From assembly GCA_958450325.1 (NCBI GenBank), contig OY288243.1, forward strand, positions 64,464,606-64,528,605: DNA of 64,000 bases, written 5' to 3'. The first letter of the stretch is position 1, and each line of letters begins with the position of its first letter. Positions 12,155-24,900 of the stretch are shown here, in pieces. The notes below the pieces were generated by a model that worked only from the letters and a program-made list of their open reading frames with translations, did no database searches and was not told where the DNA came from. The stretch is from Agrostemma githago (Eukaryota; Streptophyta; Magnoliopsida; Caryophyllales; Caryophyllaceae). A program made the translations under genes and the position numbers.

Positions 12155-12849
12155 AGTCGCACCGCAGAACTCGCAACGTTCACTTGGCTCCCCAAAGCAC
12201 CAAGGTTCTGTAAATAGCCCTGCGAAACAACGGATGTTGTTTGGGAAGAAATGAATGAGCCGCAGGGGGCAGAAAATTAAATTGGTAGGGCAAATAGAAA
12301 TGAATGGGACATAGGCGGCAGAAATTAAATTGTTTGATCAGATTCTAGTTGCCGTAAGCAATATGTTCAGTGACGTTAACCACTATAGAATTAATTCTAA
12401 TTTGTGACCCAATAATTTGCCCTCGTAACTGAATACGAAAAACCAGCTAAAAGATTCACATAACCAAACAAACAACCAAAAATAATCAAAGCTCATTACT
12501 TGAAATAGGAACCCCTAGGTGAATTTCTAGAAATTTAGTAGAGATGGGCCAAAAGGAAAATGCAACTGAATAATCTCATGGAGCTGAGCGTACAGGTGAT
12601 GTCATTATGACGCGTAATCATGCACGGGTGCTAGGTTCAAGGGAAATGGGCAGAAAGCAATTTTGTAAGATGCTTGGAGAGATTCGAAAATATAAGGGTG
12701 CTTACTTTTACCATGGTTGCGCATATCCGGCACAGAGTCTTCGATCAGGTCAGGGGCTAGCTGGTCGTCCGCTTCTGCTGTTTGCGCGTATGGGCGGTTA
12801 GTCCAGTAAGTGATTTAATCATAGTGCGTTATATAGTTACGGATATTTT

Positions 12850-13089
12850 GTGAGTAGTTTAGCCATCGAGAAGCATACCGTCATTTTCACCTTCACTGTC
12901 GGAGGAGTCGGGGTGCTCAAGTGTCAGCTCCGAGGTGATTATCGAGCCTTGGGGCACGTGAGGTCTGAAACTGGTGCTGCATTCTGCATCGTCAGTTGTT
13001 TTATGCCTTTTGTTGCTCCGAGAGGGGTCGCTTTTCTGCATGGAAGGAGTAGGCAGTTCACAAAAAAATATAAGCCGCACACATATCAC
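12850..13089 (-). repeat. Helitron-associated block, diverged copy of 14425-14650
   Basis: The minus strand reads a short frame with DDAECS followed by SFRPHVPQGSI. The block at 14425-14650 reads DDAECS followed by NFAPRML. On DNA level the string GCTGCATTCTGCATCGTCA is shared, with patchy similarity on both sides. It probably represents an upstream exon of a Helitron protein, duplicated together with the other blocks in this region. Confidence 0.5.
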
Positions 13090-13188
13090 GAAACTGAAAA
13101 CTGGGTCGGGCTATATATCTCAAGGGGCATAATCTAAACCATATAGCATATGTATCTCAATTGTTACTTATTATACTAAATATATTGT

Positions 13189-13236
13189 TACTTATTATTA
13201 ATGCATAGTATATATGATATGCATTAATAATAAGTA
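13189..13236. repeat. Perfect 18-bp inverted repeat
   Basis: TACTTATTATTAATGCAT at 13189-13206 is matched exactly in reverse complement at 13219-13236 around a 12-base loop. The surrounding 13140-14400 stretch is AT-rich, and I see no gene in it. Confidence 0.8.
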
Positions 13237-14424
13237 TATATGGTCATTGTTGCTAACATATGGCGTCTATAATTTAGCTATAATAAGCGAGGGATGACTT
13301 GTGTAGTGGTCCAATAAATGGTGATTGTTGTTTATATAATGGTAAACTGCCGCTTAAAACTGTAAAAGCTAAAATGAACAATCAGCTGACAATAGCAGCG
13401 CACAAATTTTAGTCTTAAGCATACACGTATAAAGGTCTCTTGTAGTACTAATCAACAAATGGACACGTGATTACCAAGCCCTAATCGAGTCCTTTGTGTA
13501 TTTACGTATATTTGATTATTAGCTATTATTAGCCCTAATCAACCAATCATGGTCCTCACAAATGGGCACGTAGAACCATGTAATTCCACAAATGCTAGAT
13601 GCATGCAAGCCCTAAGTAGAGAAAAACCGAAAATCCAACCCACATTAATACATCAATCAACAATCACCAACTGAAGTCACCCTTAAATTGGATTCTGATC
13701 ATGTCGATTTGTGAGGAATGTCGGTTATGATACGGCTATGCTTCCCAAATGGAAGTTAATAATAACGAATTGGGTAAGATGGTGAGGTGTTTAAAGAATG
13801 ACAGGTGGTCAATTCCCGTCCTTTCATAAAGTTAATAGGCGATTGGATTTCCAATTCTAGGTAGTATTATAAACACTTCCCTATTATGAACAATCTATTC
13901 TGTTATTTGATATAGATTGTTGGATGATGAAAATCTATAGATAAACTCCTTTTCATCTACACCGAATTGATCATGACGCAAATTGGTGAGGAGTTGAGTC
14001 CACGATATCATGTGATAATATATTCTATTAAATATATTCTATTAAGTAGAAATGTGACCGTGTTTCTTCTTTATACCAAATAATTTTTTTTGTATCTTAA
14101 ACAACATCTCCTCAATCTAATCACCCAATCATGCTCTGCACAAATGGACACGTAAAACCATGAAATTGTACGAATGCTAGATGCATGGAAGCCCTAAGCA
14201 TGGCCAAACCGTAAATCCCACTCACGGCTATATATTACAGTAAATCCCAACCACGTATATGTAATATATAAAGCAACAATGACCAACTGAAAGCGACCCT
14301 AAATTTGTTTGGGTCTTCGTCGTGAGGTGTGAGTCAGGTATGTCAGTAAGCGTCAGGGAACGGGGTGCGTGGTCTGTGGCCTCCACAAAACTGTGACAAC
14401 TATATATGTAGGTGCCTATGTCTT

Positions 14425-14865
14425 GAGAGGAGCGTAGTCATCGAATGCGTACCGTCATTGTGAGCGTCATTGGCGAGAGAGACAGGCTGCTCAAGCATCC
14501 GAGGCGCGAAATTGCGGCTGCATTCTGCATCGTCACCCCTGTTCTGCCGCTTGTTGCCCGGGGAAGGTTCGTAGATGCAAACCGCCGTAGAATGTGTTGG
14601 TGTGCACAGGGCAGGATGGGGCTGGGCTTCCGGGGCAGCAATGTTGTTTCTTCTTTGTGAGACAATCAAGCCCCTATTAAGGCGGCAGAGGCTGGCTTTA
14701 TAGCTTCGTAGGCTAACTACACCCGAGTATCGTTGATGTGGGAGGCATATCAAATAGAACGTAGGTGGATGGAGGTTGTTCTCGATTCTTGTTTCGACGA
14801 CTACACATCTTCGGATCAGGCGATTTAATTTCTGAACAGTAATAGGGTGGGAATTGATCATGCCA
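14425..14865 (-). repeat. Copy 2 of the duplicated Helitron blocks
   Basis: 14691-14865 repeats 11396-11567, and 14425-14650 resembles 12850-13089. On the minus strand one open frame covers both (14861-14400), so this copy may keep the original exon order: the SHPITV segment first, then a proline-rich stretch, then the DDAECS segment. It lies upstream of the Rep N-terminal fragment in transcription order. Confidence 0.55.
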
Positions 14866-14994
14866 TCTCACTCAGTTGAATACCACAATGTAGGCAGAAA
14901 AATATTTATAGGGTGGTCGGAATATCATGCTATTTCACTCAGTCGAATACCACAATGTAGGCATGAAAAATAATTATAGGGTGGTCGGAATTTA

Positions 14995-15445
14995 TTGCTT
15001 AACCTAAGATTCTAAGTAGTAATTGAGTAAAAAGTTGAAGGGATAACTCATGCATTTAATAGGTAACCTAGGATTCTAAGTAGTAATTGAGGAAGAGTTG
15101 AATGGTTGATAACTCATGCATTTAATAGGTAACCTAGGATTCTAAGTAATCAATGAGAAAGTAGTGTAAGGGTCCCCTCATTTTGGATTCTTCACTTTGG
15201 ATTCTAAGTAGTAATAAGTAGTAATTGAGTAAGAAGTTGAAGGGTTGATAACTCATGCATTTAATAGGTAACCTAGGATTCTAAGTAGTAATTGAGGAAG
15301 AAGTTGAAGAATTGATAACTCATGCATTTAATAGGTAACCTAGGATTCTAAGTAATCAATGAGAAAGCAGTGGAAGGGTCTCCTCACTTTTGATTCTTCA
15401 CTTTGGATTTTAAGTAGTAAATGAGGAAGAAGTTGAAGTGAGGAT
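14995..15445. repeat. Subrepeats upstream of Helitron block copy 2
   Basis: At least five degenerate units contain a GGATTCTAAGTAGTAATTGAG core followed by AAGAAGTTGAA, several with the spacer GATAACTCATGCATTTAATAGG. They resemble the units at 10741-11391. Confidence 0.7.
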
Positions 15446-15494
15446 TGGCAGTATGGAGCATGGGTTTGCTTTGCTTCCCTTTGTATAGAATATA

Positions 15495-15753
15495 CTCCCT
15501 CCGTTCCAACTATTTGTATACATTTGGTTTTTTAACACTATTTATAAGTGATGATAATCTTCAATGTAACTTCTAATATATAAAATAAAAGTTAGTCACG
15601 TGGGATCTTGTTTAAATCGTCTAATAAAATACATTATGAATATCAAATTTTTATAATTTTTAGTAACATGTAACTAAAGATATAGACAAAAGAAAACGAG
15701 TATCGACGTACGTGCATAAAGCAAACGTATACAAATGGTTGGAACGGAGGGAG
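15495..15753. mobile_element. Stowaway-type MITE
   Basis: Terminal inverted repeats of about 28 bp start CTCCCTCCGTTCCAAC and end with the complementary GTTGGAACGGAGGGAG. TA lies on both sides as target duplication. At 259 bp and with no coding capacity it fits a Tc1/mariner-derived MITE. It sits about 230 bp upstream of the TLDc gene's ATG. Confidence 0.9.
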
Positions 15754-15984
15754 TATAGATTTCGTAACGATCCATTACCTCCCCTCTCCATTCCATTTGG
15801 ATGGTTTAGATTCATTTTGTAACGATCCAACGGTTATCGATTTTGATGAGCGGAAGAATGATTAATAATATATCCGACATTGACGCCCATTTGCATTTGA
15901 GGCGGAGCGATACCAGAAGCAACTAGTAAAGAAGGGTGCCGCGCTTCCCAGTTTCCCCATCACCAACCAACGATCTTTTTGAAG

Positions 15985-18900
15985 ATGGGAAACTCCCAGG
16001 CATCATCTGGTGATCCTCGCCTCGCTTCTGCCACCAGAGCTTTCTCACCTCACGAATTGCAAAACCTTACATCCTTATTTAATTCTCTCGCTGCTCAATC
16101 TCATACCGATCATCAATTTGTCTCCCCTTCCATTTTCAAGGTCACTCCTTCAACTTCAACTTCAATCCCCCCTCCCCCTCCCCCTCCCTTTTTTTTCGGG
16201 GTTTTCCATTGATTGCTTTACTGATATCAACACAACAGGCTCATTTTGGAATCCCTGGCTCTCTTGGTGATCGAATGTTTGATTTGATTACCCAGAAACG
16301 GCATGATGAAAAGCTAACATTTGAAGATCTTGTTATTGCTAAGGTACATATTTGTATGCCAATTCACAATGATAAATAATTATACTGTATGAGTTATTGA
16401 AATTTCAATTAATAAGCTAAGGCGTGAACTTAAATTTGGTAGGGTACTTATGAAAAGGGGACTAAAGATGAGATTCAAGAGTTTGTATATCAGTTATTGG
16501 ATGTTAATGACGACGGTAGAGTTTCCAGGTATTATCACTTCTAACATTAACTCGTCCTTCTTTTCACCATAATAAAACAATTTTGAATTCTAGGATTTAG
16601 TCGACGTGGTGCATACAAATTTTGATTCTGAAAAATAAAGTTACCATACACATTTTTTGAAGAGTGGTTGGCTGCCCGAGATATTGTCACGCTGCCTCGT
16701 GACAAACGGTCATGCTGAATGTGATACATGTATGATGAACAATGTCAACTACCGTAGATAGTTGGGGGCCAACTGTTATATTTATATCCTATTAATTTTA
16801 TTCTTTCGTTCGGCAAAATACTTATATAAAACATATGTAAAATAAAAATGGCTCCGAGTCTCTTTCGAGTGGTTTTGGTCATTTTTACCTTCCAGTTCAA
16901 CTCACAGTTTGACAGGTCTGATGTTCAAGCAGTTTTGACTGCTATTTTTGATCATGTGTTTGCACCCAAGGATGGCGAATCTGCGTTGAGCTCAAATACC
17001 TACATTATAGATTCTATCCTAGATGCTATCCCATTTTCGGAGGATGGTGGCGAGAGAAGTATGTCCTTGGAAGATTTCAAGAACTTGTGTCTCCACATAC
17101 CATCTATCAGAAAGCACCTTAGAGGCTTGTTGGTGCCTTCAGACCCAGGTTCTGCCCGTGTCCTGTACACTATTATATGACCATATATTCTTAAATGTTT
17201 GTCGCGTACCACTATTAATTGCCATCTCCGTTGAATATAGTTAAACGATTTCCTCTTCGTGAATGTTACATTTGTTTTGTTTTCATCACATTCATTCGAA
17301 TGCATTATTAATCAGGGTAATATTGAGATTGATAGGTGTGGTCACCTCTGCTTCAATTCTTGTTTTTTCATAGAATTCAAAACGGGCTTTACGAACTAAT
17401 TGGAGTCAGCCATGTCTGAAGTTCAAAGGGGGGGGAGGGCTATGTATCACAGGAACTGATGTGTCTCATTTTTGACAAATTGTGATTTTCCTTCGTCCAC
17501 ATATCAACCTATTAGTTGCTGTATACTTTGCTTTAAGTACTTGCTTCTCGGCCCTGTCAATTGGCAATATTAATTGTTGTACTCTTGTCTTTCATAGATA
17601 TGTTGTTCTTGTAACAATGCAGTTATTAACATCTGTATGTAATACGCCGTATAATTACAACAACTATGTTAGTAATCCTACACGGTCAAGCGGTTGGCAG
17701 CATTGGTTTTATACTTTCATTAATGATGTTGTTTGATACTGTGTAGCTGTGTCCCCCTGTATCTGAAGCTGTTTCATTGAGTTTCATTGAAATATGATAC
17801 TGAATGGCTTTAATTTCAACACATTATGTAGATGAAAACATGCTGAAAAAAATGCTGCACTGATCTCAGAAACACTGCTCTTTTGCCATTTTTTCTCAAA
17901 GAAAACATTTCCAAATTCGTCCTAGTGTTGCCTCTTTTTTTTTCAAAAATTAATGGCTGTATTGAATAAATCTTTTTAATGGTGGTAAAAATTGGCCATG
18001 TTATGAAGTATTTGAGGCACTAATGTTTTTCATAGGGCGTTTATTTGATAGAAAGTAATGGGGCGTTTGGTTGGTGAAGGGTAAGGGAATGAAATCAACA
18101 AAGAGAATAGGAAGGAAAGGAAAATGTTACCCTTTGATGTTGTTGGTTATTTGTTTACAAAATGTAAGGGAATGAGAAACAAATCAATTTCCGACACCTC
18201 ACTTTTTACCAATTAAGGGCTCGCTTGGGATGGAGGTAATGTATTAAGGGGTAATGAAGCTAAAATGAACTAGAAAATGGAGGAGGCTAGTGATGGTGCT
18301 AAGCAGAAATAGAAAAAAAAAGATAAAAATGACACTAATATGACCTCTTTTGGGGTAATACATTACTCTCCTCCCTCCATAAGTAATGCATTACTCCCAT
18401 ATGGGGGGTAATTGTTACTCCTTTCTTCCCCTTTACACCATAAAATAGAAACCCCAACCACTCATCTCCTCCATTTTCTAGTTCATTTTAGCTTCATTAC
18501 CCCCTTAATACATTACTCTCATCCCAAGCGAGCCCTAAAAAGCTTACCTCTTTTTCTTCATACTAGTCATGTTGAGTATTCCTAATATTTATTATATTAA
18601 TTAAATCCCTTGTTGAAATAAAAATGTTAAAAAAAATATATACGAAGTATTTTACAAACATTTTATTACTAAATGGATATAAAAATAATAATCCGTATAA
18701 CTTTTTTACATTAATTTTTCAAACATGTTAAATTTTATACTCCCTCTATTACTTTATATAAGTAGTTTTGGGTGGATAAGAAACTTATTTTATATAAGTT
18801 GTTTTGCATTTTCGTGTGCATTTTCTCTTCCTACATTGGTTTATAGGAGTATTTTTTCAATTTTCAAACCAAATTAATACCATTAAAGTGTTTTCCTTAG

Positions 18901-21900
18901 TAAGTGTGCAAATGGTTAAAACTACTTATATTTAGTAATGGAGAGAGTAACTTTTTAATTATTATTTCAAATATAATATATTAATGCTTCAGGTCTCAAT
19001 CCTAAATTAATGGGTTACTTCAGGTTCGGGTCAAACGGGTCGCATGTCAAATATTTTGAGTCTCTAAAATAAGTAGGTCAAGTTTACGATCGGGTCGAAA
19101 TTTAATAGGTCTAACGGTGAGGAATTGAGGATGGTGATGGTGAGGTAATGGGTCATGAAAATCTAAACCCTAGGGGGGTGGGGTAATGAAGATAGAGGAG
19201 TTTGAGGTTTTGGAGAGGAATGGAAGGGGGAAAGGGAATGGAAAAATGTTAAAACAAACGAGAACAAAGGGAATGATACAAGTTGATTCCCTTTCCCTTT
19301 CTTGTAAACCCAAACCAAACGGCTCCTATTTGTCCAATAGTTTTTGTAGTTCAATGAAAGAAAAAGATATTACAATGACTTAGTTTAATTTGTTGATATA
19401 ATGATTTCTTAGAAACTCTAAAACCATGGTAACATTAGGCGAGAACATTAACCTATTTATTTTCGTAGTATCAAGTTATCAGCTACAGTATTCATTAGTA
19501 GAATTGATATTTGTAGAGCATTAAGTGTAGTTTCCTATTCCACTACACCGCCTCTTAGCTATCTATGTATACGTGTAATTCAAGAGCGATTCCCATTGCT
19601 TAATTTTCTAGTGAAGAGGAGATAAATAATTAATAGTTTGATACTCCCTCCGGTCACTATTTTTCGCCTCGCTTTCCTTATTTGAAGGTTTTTATTTTTT
19701 GTCTCACTTCTCCACTTTTCTTTTTATATCTTACCATTTTACCATATTATCCTTCTTTCTATCCTTTATTTACAAGAAATGTCATTGAATTTTACACTTT
19801 AAGGTCCACCATTCATTTCTTACCATTTTATATTCATTTTTCACTACCCACAATCATTTCTTTATCATTTTATATTCATTCCTTATTTTACGTGCAAAAG
19901 TGAGCGGGGTGATAAATAATGACCGGAGGTAGGGATGACAACGGGCCGGGTCTGGGTCGGGTTCACCCAGACCCGGACCCGGACCCGAAGTTTCAACCCT
20001 GGACCCAGACCCGAACCGGACCCGAACGGGTCCAGAATTATCAGACCCATACCCGAACCGGTCGGGTCCGGGTCTACCCGCGGGTCCGCCTTAATTATTG
20101 TGTTGTATTATTTATTGTATCGATGGAAATTTCGTAGAAAAATACGAACTTAATTTCCGAAAAAAATACTTAATGTCTTGAGTCATTCCTTCCGCATAAA
20201 ATTTAAAAAAAATGTTTACAAACCACGCATAAAAATGATAGAAAAGTGTCTACAAGTCTCACAATACAACCGCATAGTCTTGCAAAATACAGCACAAACG
20301 TCTTAAAAATATTGGGCACAAAGTAATTTATTAAAAAAAACACTCCTTAAGTGGTACTGTACGGGATAGTTCACATAATCTGTAGTGTCACTCTAAAGAA
20401 GGAGACAATGGGGATGTATGCTGAAATGAATCTGAGTTAGAAGTAGTTTTAGGTTTGAAGCCAGAAGGATTTTATAAATTGAAATTTTTTATTTTAACGG
20501 GTCTACGGGTCGGGTCTGGGTCCCAAAACTTAGACCCGTACCCGTACCCGAATATTTTGGGGAGGACCCAGACCCGACCCATTCGGGTCCGACCCACCGG
20601 GTCTGGGTCGGGTCTTGGACCCGCTGCCATCCATAACCGGAGGTAGTACAAAGTTGATGTAAAACGCTTGGAAAATAGGGTCCAATTTTTTTTGGGTGTT
20701 TTGGGGAAATTTTTATTTTGTTTAATCTTTTAGTAAAGATTAGATATGTAATACGGAGTAAATAGTACTCCTCCGTTCTAATCCAAAGGATACGTTTGTT
20801 TTTTCACTTTGTTTTTCACACTTGCCAAGACAAGTGTTATACAGTCAATATATTTCGTTTTACATTAACAAAAATTATAAAAATTCGATATTCTTAATCT
20901 ACTCATAAAGACGAATCAAACAAGATCTCACATGACTATATTTTCTCTTGTAGATTGTCGGGATTATTAACGATTCTCTTAAGTTGTGAATAGTGTCTAA
21001 AGAGAAGCGTACCCTGTGGATATGAATGGAGGGAGTTTTAATATATTAAATAATAATAATAATTATTATTATTATTATAAATAGTTTTTTTTATATAGAT
21101 TATAAATTTAATATTATAATTAATAATAATAGTTACAGAGTATTATTAATGATACTTCCTTCTTTTTCATTATGATTGTCTTCCTTTTCTTTTTGGATCG
21201 TTTCTCAATATCTTCCTCTTTCCTTTTTGATACAAAATACTTTGCTACGGAGTATTATTTACCCATCTTTTATGTTACTCAACCCCAACCACATATTCTT
21301 CCTCCCTAAAAAATTCTGCCCAAAAGCAACCGGAAGATCATAGCAAAAAGAAGGGAGTAATAATTAAATTATTACTTTCAGCTCTTATAATTTCAGCCTA
21401 CATCCAATAAGTTAAGCTCAACTCCAACAAATTCAGCTTAACTCCTATGAGTTCAGCTGAACCCTGTTTTAGTCAAAAAGCAGAGGTTAATATTAAGGAC
21501 AAAAATTTGGTTGATTAAAGACTGCATTACAATCACCATAATCCATTCCACTATTACGGGACCTACAATACAATACCGATAAAAAGAAATCATTTTCAGG
21601 TACAGATTTGTTGACACATACTCCTAACAATGTTAGTATTTGGTTAAGACAATTCTTTCTTTGTAATTCTTAGAATTATCATTGTCGAATTCATTTTTTG
21701 GGGGGTGAGAGTGATGAGGGCATGAGGCGTAAAGGAGGTTGCAAGGTTGGGCGCTGTGAGGGGATAGGAGGTTATGGTGTTGACTATGATGGGTGAGGAA
21801 GAGGTGAGGAGTGGTTGGTTGTGAGGGGAAAGAATTTGGAGGGAGATGAAGTGAGTGAGAAGAAGGTCAAGGTTAGTGGTCAAAGGAGGGAGAGGATGGG

Positions 21901-24900
21901 AGCTGTGGTCTGAGTAAACAGCTGGGATGGTAAGCAAATATGGTGGTCTGGTTGCCGACCGTGTTTGGTGAAGAGGCTGGGGTGGTCAAATAGGTAAATA
22001 AGGCAAGAAGAATGATAGTCATGGTGGACAGATAATGGATTGACTTACTGGCCTTTAGAAGGTTCAAGTAGTGGCAAGTCTTGTAATCATATGGGTATGC
22101 TTAGGATAACTTGGTAATTTTACAACAAAAGCTACAATAAATGAAAAGAGATTAACTTTCAGCCAAGAATGTAGGTAATATATAGAAGGATGAAGGGACT
22201 GTGGAGTCTGTCTTTATGGAATCTTGATGCCATAGCTCACCTGCATGCATCTAGCCTAGAGGATGTGATAACAACAAGTATTGGTTTCGCTTCTAAAAAC
22301 AATATAAACCTTTGATTTACCTCAGTACCACTTGAACAAAAGCCTTGAAAAAGAATCGTGGGAGTGATTGAGTAGAAATATATGTGAAATCGCCTTCATG
22401 GGTGATTAGAATTCCTAAAGCAGTTCTCTCTACCATGCCTGGAACTCCGGGAAGTGATTTAACTCAAGGTTCCTAAACAATAAAATAAAAAATAGAAACC
22501 TATGCTGTTAGCTAGAAATCACAGAGTAGAATAACATGAAACGTAAGGTTCTCAAACTTGTACGTAGCATTTAGTCATATATGATACTACGTACAGTTTA
22601 TGCAGTGTGAGTCCTTTTGTAGATGTCTAGGACAATATTTACTGACACATATCTAGCTTCCAATTCATGTATTTTCTGTTTCCGGATGACAGGTTCTCAA
22701 GTTCCTCGTTTGTTGTATCCCGAAAGTTATGGCTCCAACATACTATTGAGATCAGAATATGCTTGGCTGATAGGTGGTCTTCTCACTCAGCCAGAACTGG
22801 AGGAATGGAAACTTCTATACCATAGCTCATTTCATGGACAAAGTTTCAACACATTCATGGGCAACATTTCGTGAGTGGTCGTTCAGTTTAAACCCATATA
22901 GTCGTATAGCATAATTATTGTTCAAATCTTATAAATTCTGAAATGTGGTCTAATAAAAGACCTGAAGGTCCTGGATTCCTTTGCTTTAGGCATTCTTTAT
23001 GGGATAATGCAGTTCACTTTTTTTCTCATATGCTGTGTTATTTTCTATGTTGCTCGGACTCGTTTAGAAGTATTTGAGGCGGGTGTGTGTCCAAGTGTCA
23101 GACTCCGGTATTTTTTTTATGAAAATTTTGTATACGTTGCTCAAAATGAAGAGTCCAATTGTCTTATTCATGTCCGAGTGTCAAGTGTTGGACACGGGTA
23201 CGCGGGGTAATTAGAAGAGTCGGAGTAACTTTGGGTGATTGCATGACAAAGGCGCATTTGGAAGCAAATAAGTCTTAAAATGTAATTGCTCACATATGAG
23301 ACCAATGATAGTTGGTATTCCTCATTACATAGTATTGCTAATGGGTTAGCTTCCAATTGTCGAACAGACACACTAGATTTTGTATTTGGATGCCATAAAT
23401 TGAAACCTTGGAGTTTGCGATGTGTAGTTTGGCAAAAACGATCCAGTGCTGTTATGTTTTTGCATTTACTATGAATTTTAACTATAGTATTTTTGTGCAG
23501 AAACGATGAAGGCCCTACTTTATTGATAATCAAGGATAAAGAAGGTTACGTATATGGAGGCTATGCTTCCCAACCGTGGGAAAAACACAGTGATTTCTAC
23601 GGTGATATGAAGTGTTTTCTGTTTCAGCTTCATCCAAAGGTGTACATGTACCGGCCGACTGGGGCAAATACCAATTTGCAATGGGTATGGCAACACTGAA
23701 TTTTTTGATTCCATACATTCGAAAGTTTGGTATTACTTTACATAATTCACTCAAATTGTCTTTTGCTCTCATAGCAAATTGGGCTAATATATTTTTAACA
23801 ATCCTACCCTGACTCTTCACATTACCCCGGTTTCAGTGTCCGACACGTGAGACTTGGACATGAGTATCCATATATAACCAAAACCATAAAAATTTGAAGC
23901 CTCGTTACTCTATAAAATAACTAAGCCTGCAACTTGTCTTCTAATCTAATACTCTCTTCAATCCTTCATCCATTTTATAACTTCAACTTTCCACTTTTGA
24001 TTGTCATCTTTAAACTTCATAGCATGGAGTCTTTCCTCTTTAATCTAATATCTATGGTCATTATGTTTTTTTGACTCCACATTTTTCCTAATTTTTATTT
24101 TCCACCACATACTCAACCTCCTTATTTTTTTTTGTCTTTTATCCAATGAAGAATAAAAATGAATGAAGTACTTATTCACTCCCCAGGAGCGGATTTAGGG
24201 GGCAAATGCCCCTCCCCTAATTCCAAAAATTAATACGAGTAGGTATTAGTATCAGGTTTATGCAAATAGAGAAGGTGACTTGGTAAAAACTTGTACTTGT
24301 ACGTATTTGGATGGTCAGAGGTCCAATCCTTGGTACTATCAACTTTTGTGAAACATGTTATCATAATTTTTGACCTTCGACCATATCATTTACTGCTAGT
24401 GCTATTAATTTAGAGTTAAATACGAGTAGTTGTTTTCATGTTTTAAACCCTAGATCTTTGAATCATATCCCAAACCTGTTTTTTGCCAACCGGAAAGAAA
24501 ATAGGATTACATATTTTTGGGCTCTGAGAGTCCATATAAAATCACTTAGTAATCATATCCCAAAATGTACTTCATCGAGCTACTAAAACTTATTGTGCAA
24601 ATAGGTGTTAAAAAACATTACTCACCCGTCACAAATTATTATTCCACTCCAATAAAATACTTACTCACAGATATTTATGAAATAAATGTGGCTATAATGT
24701 ATGACCGGAGGGAGTATATTTTATGAGGAACATTATTTGCCAATAATGCTGATTTTAAAAGTATTTTCTAAATTTACAAAGTAATTAGTAAAACACAAGT
24801 TCTGAATTTTTTTTATTAAAGACCAAGTATTTAAAGTCGTTTTAATTGAATAGAACATTATTTTTAGGTGGTAGGAAAAAAAATTGTAATCTTGGGTCCG

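Larger units (their letters stand above)
17149..22692 (+). other. Intron 4 of the TLDc gene, filled with small elements
   Basis: This intron holds a Tourist-type MITE (18217-18535), probable foldback elements at 18738-18949, 20773-21036 and 21150-21360, and a Stowaway-like MITE (19644-20646) broken by a 0.7 kb insert. The strings GGGGCGTTTGGTTGG near 18060 and CCAAACCAAACGG near 19310 face each other, so one older element may span about 18060-19325 with others nested in it. No open frame I would call a gene was seen. 21640-22080 is G-rich without a recognisable feature. Confidence 0.75.
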
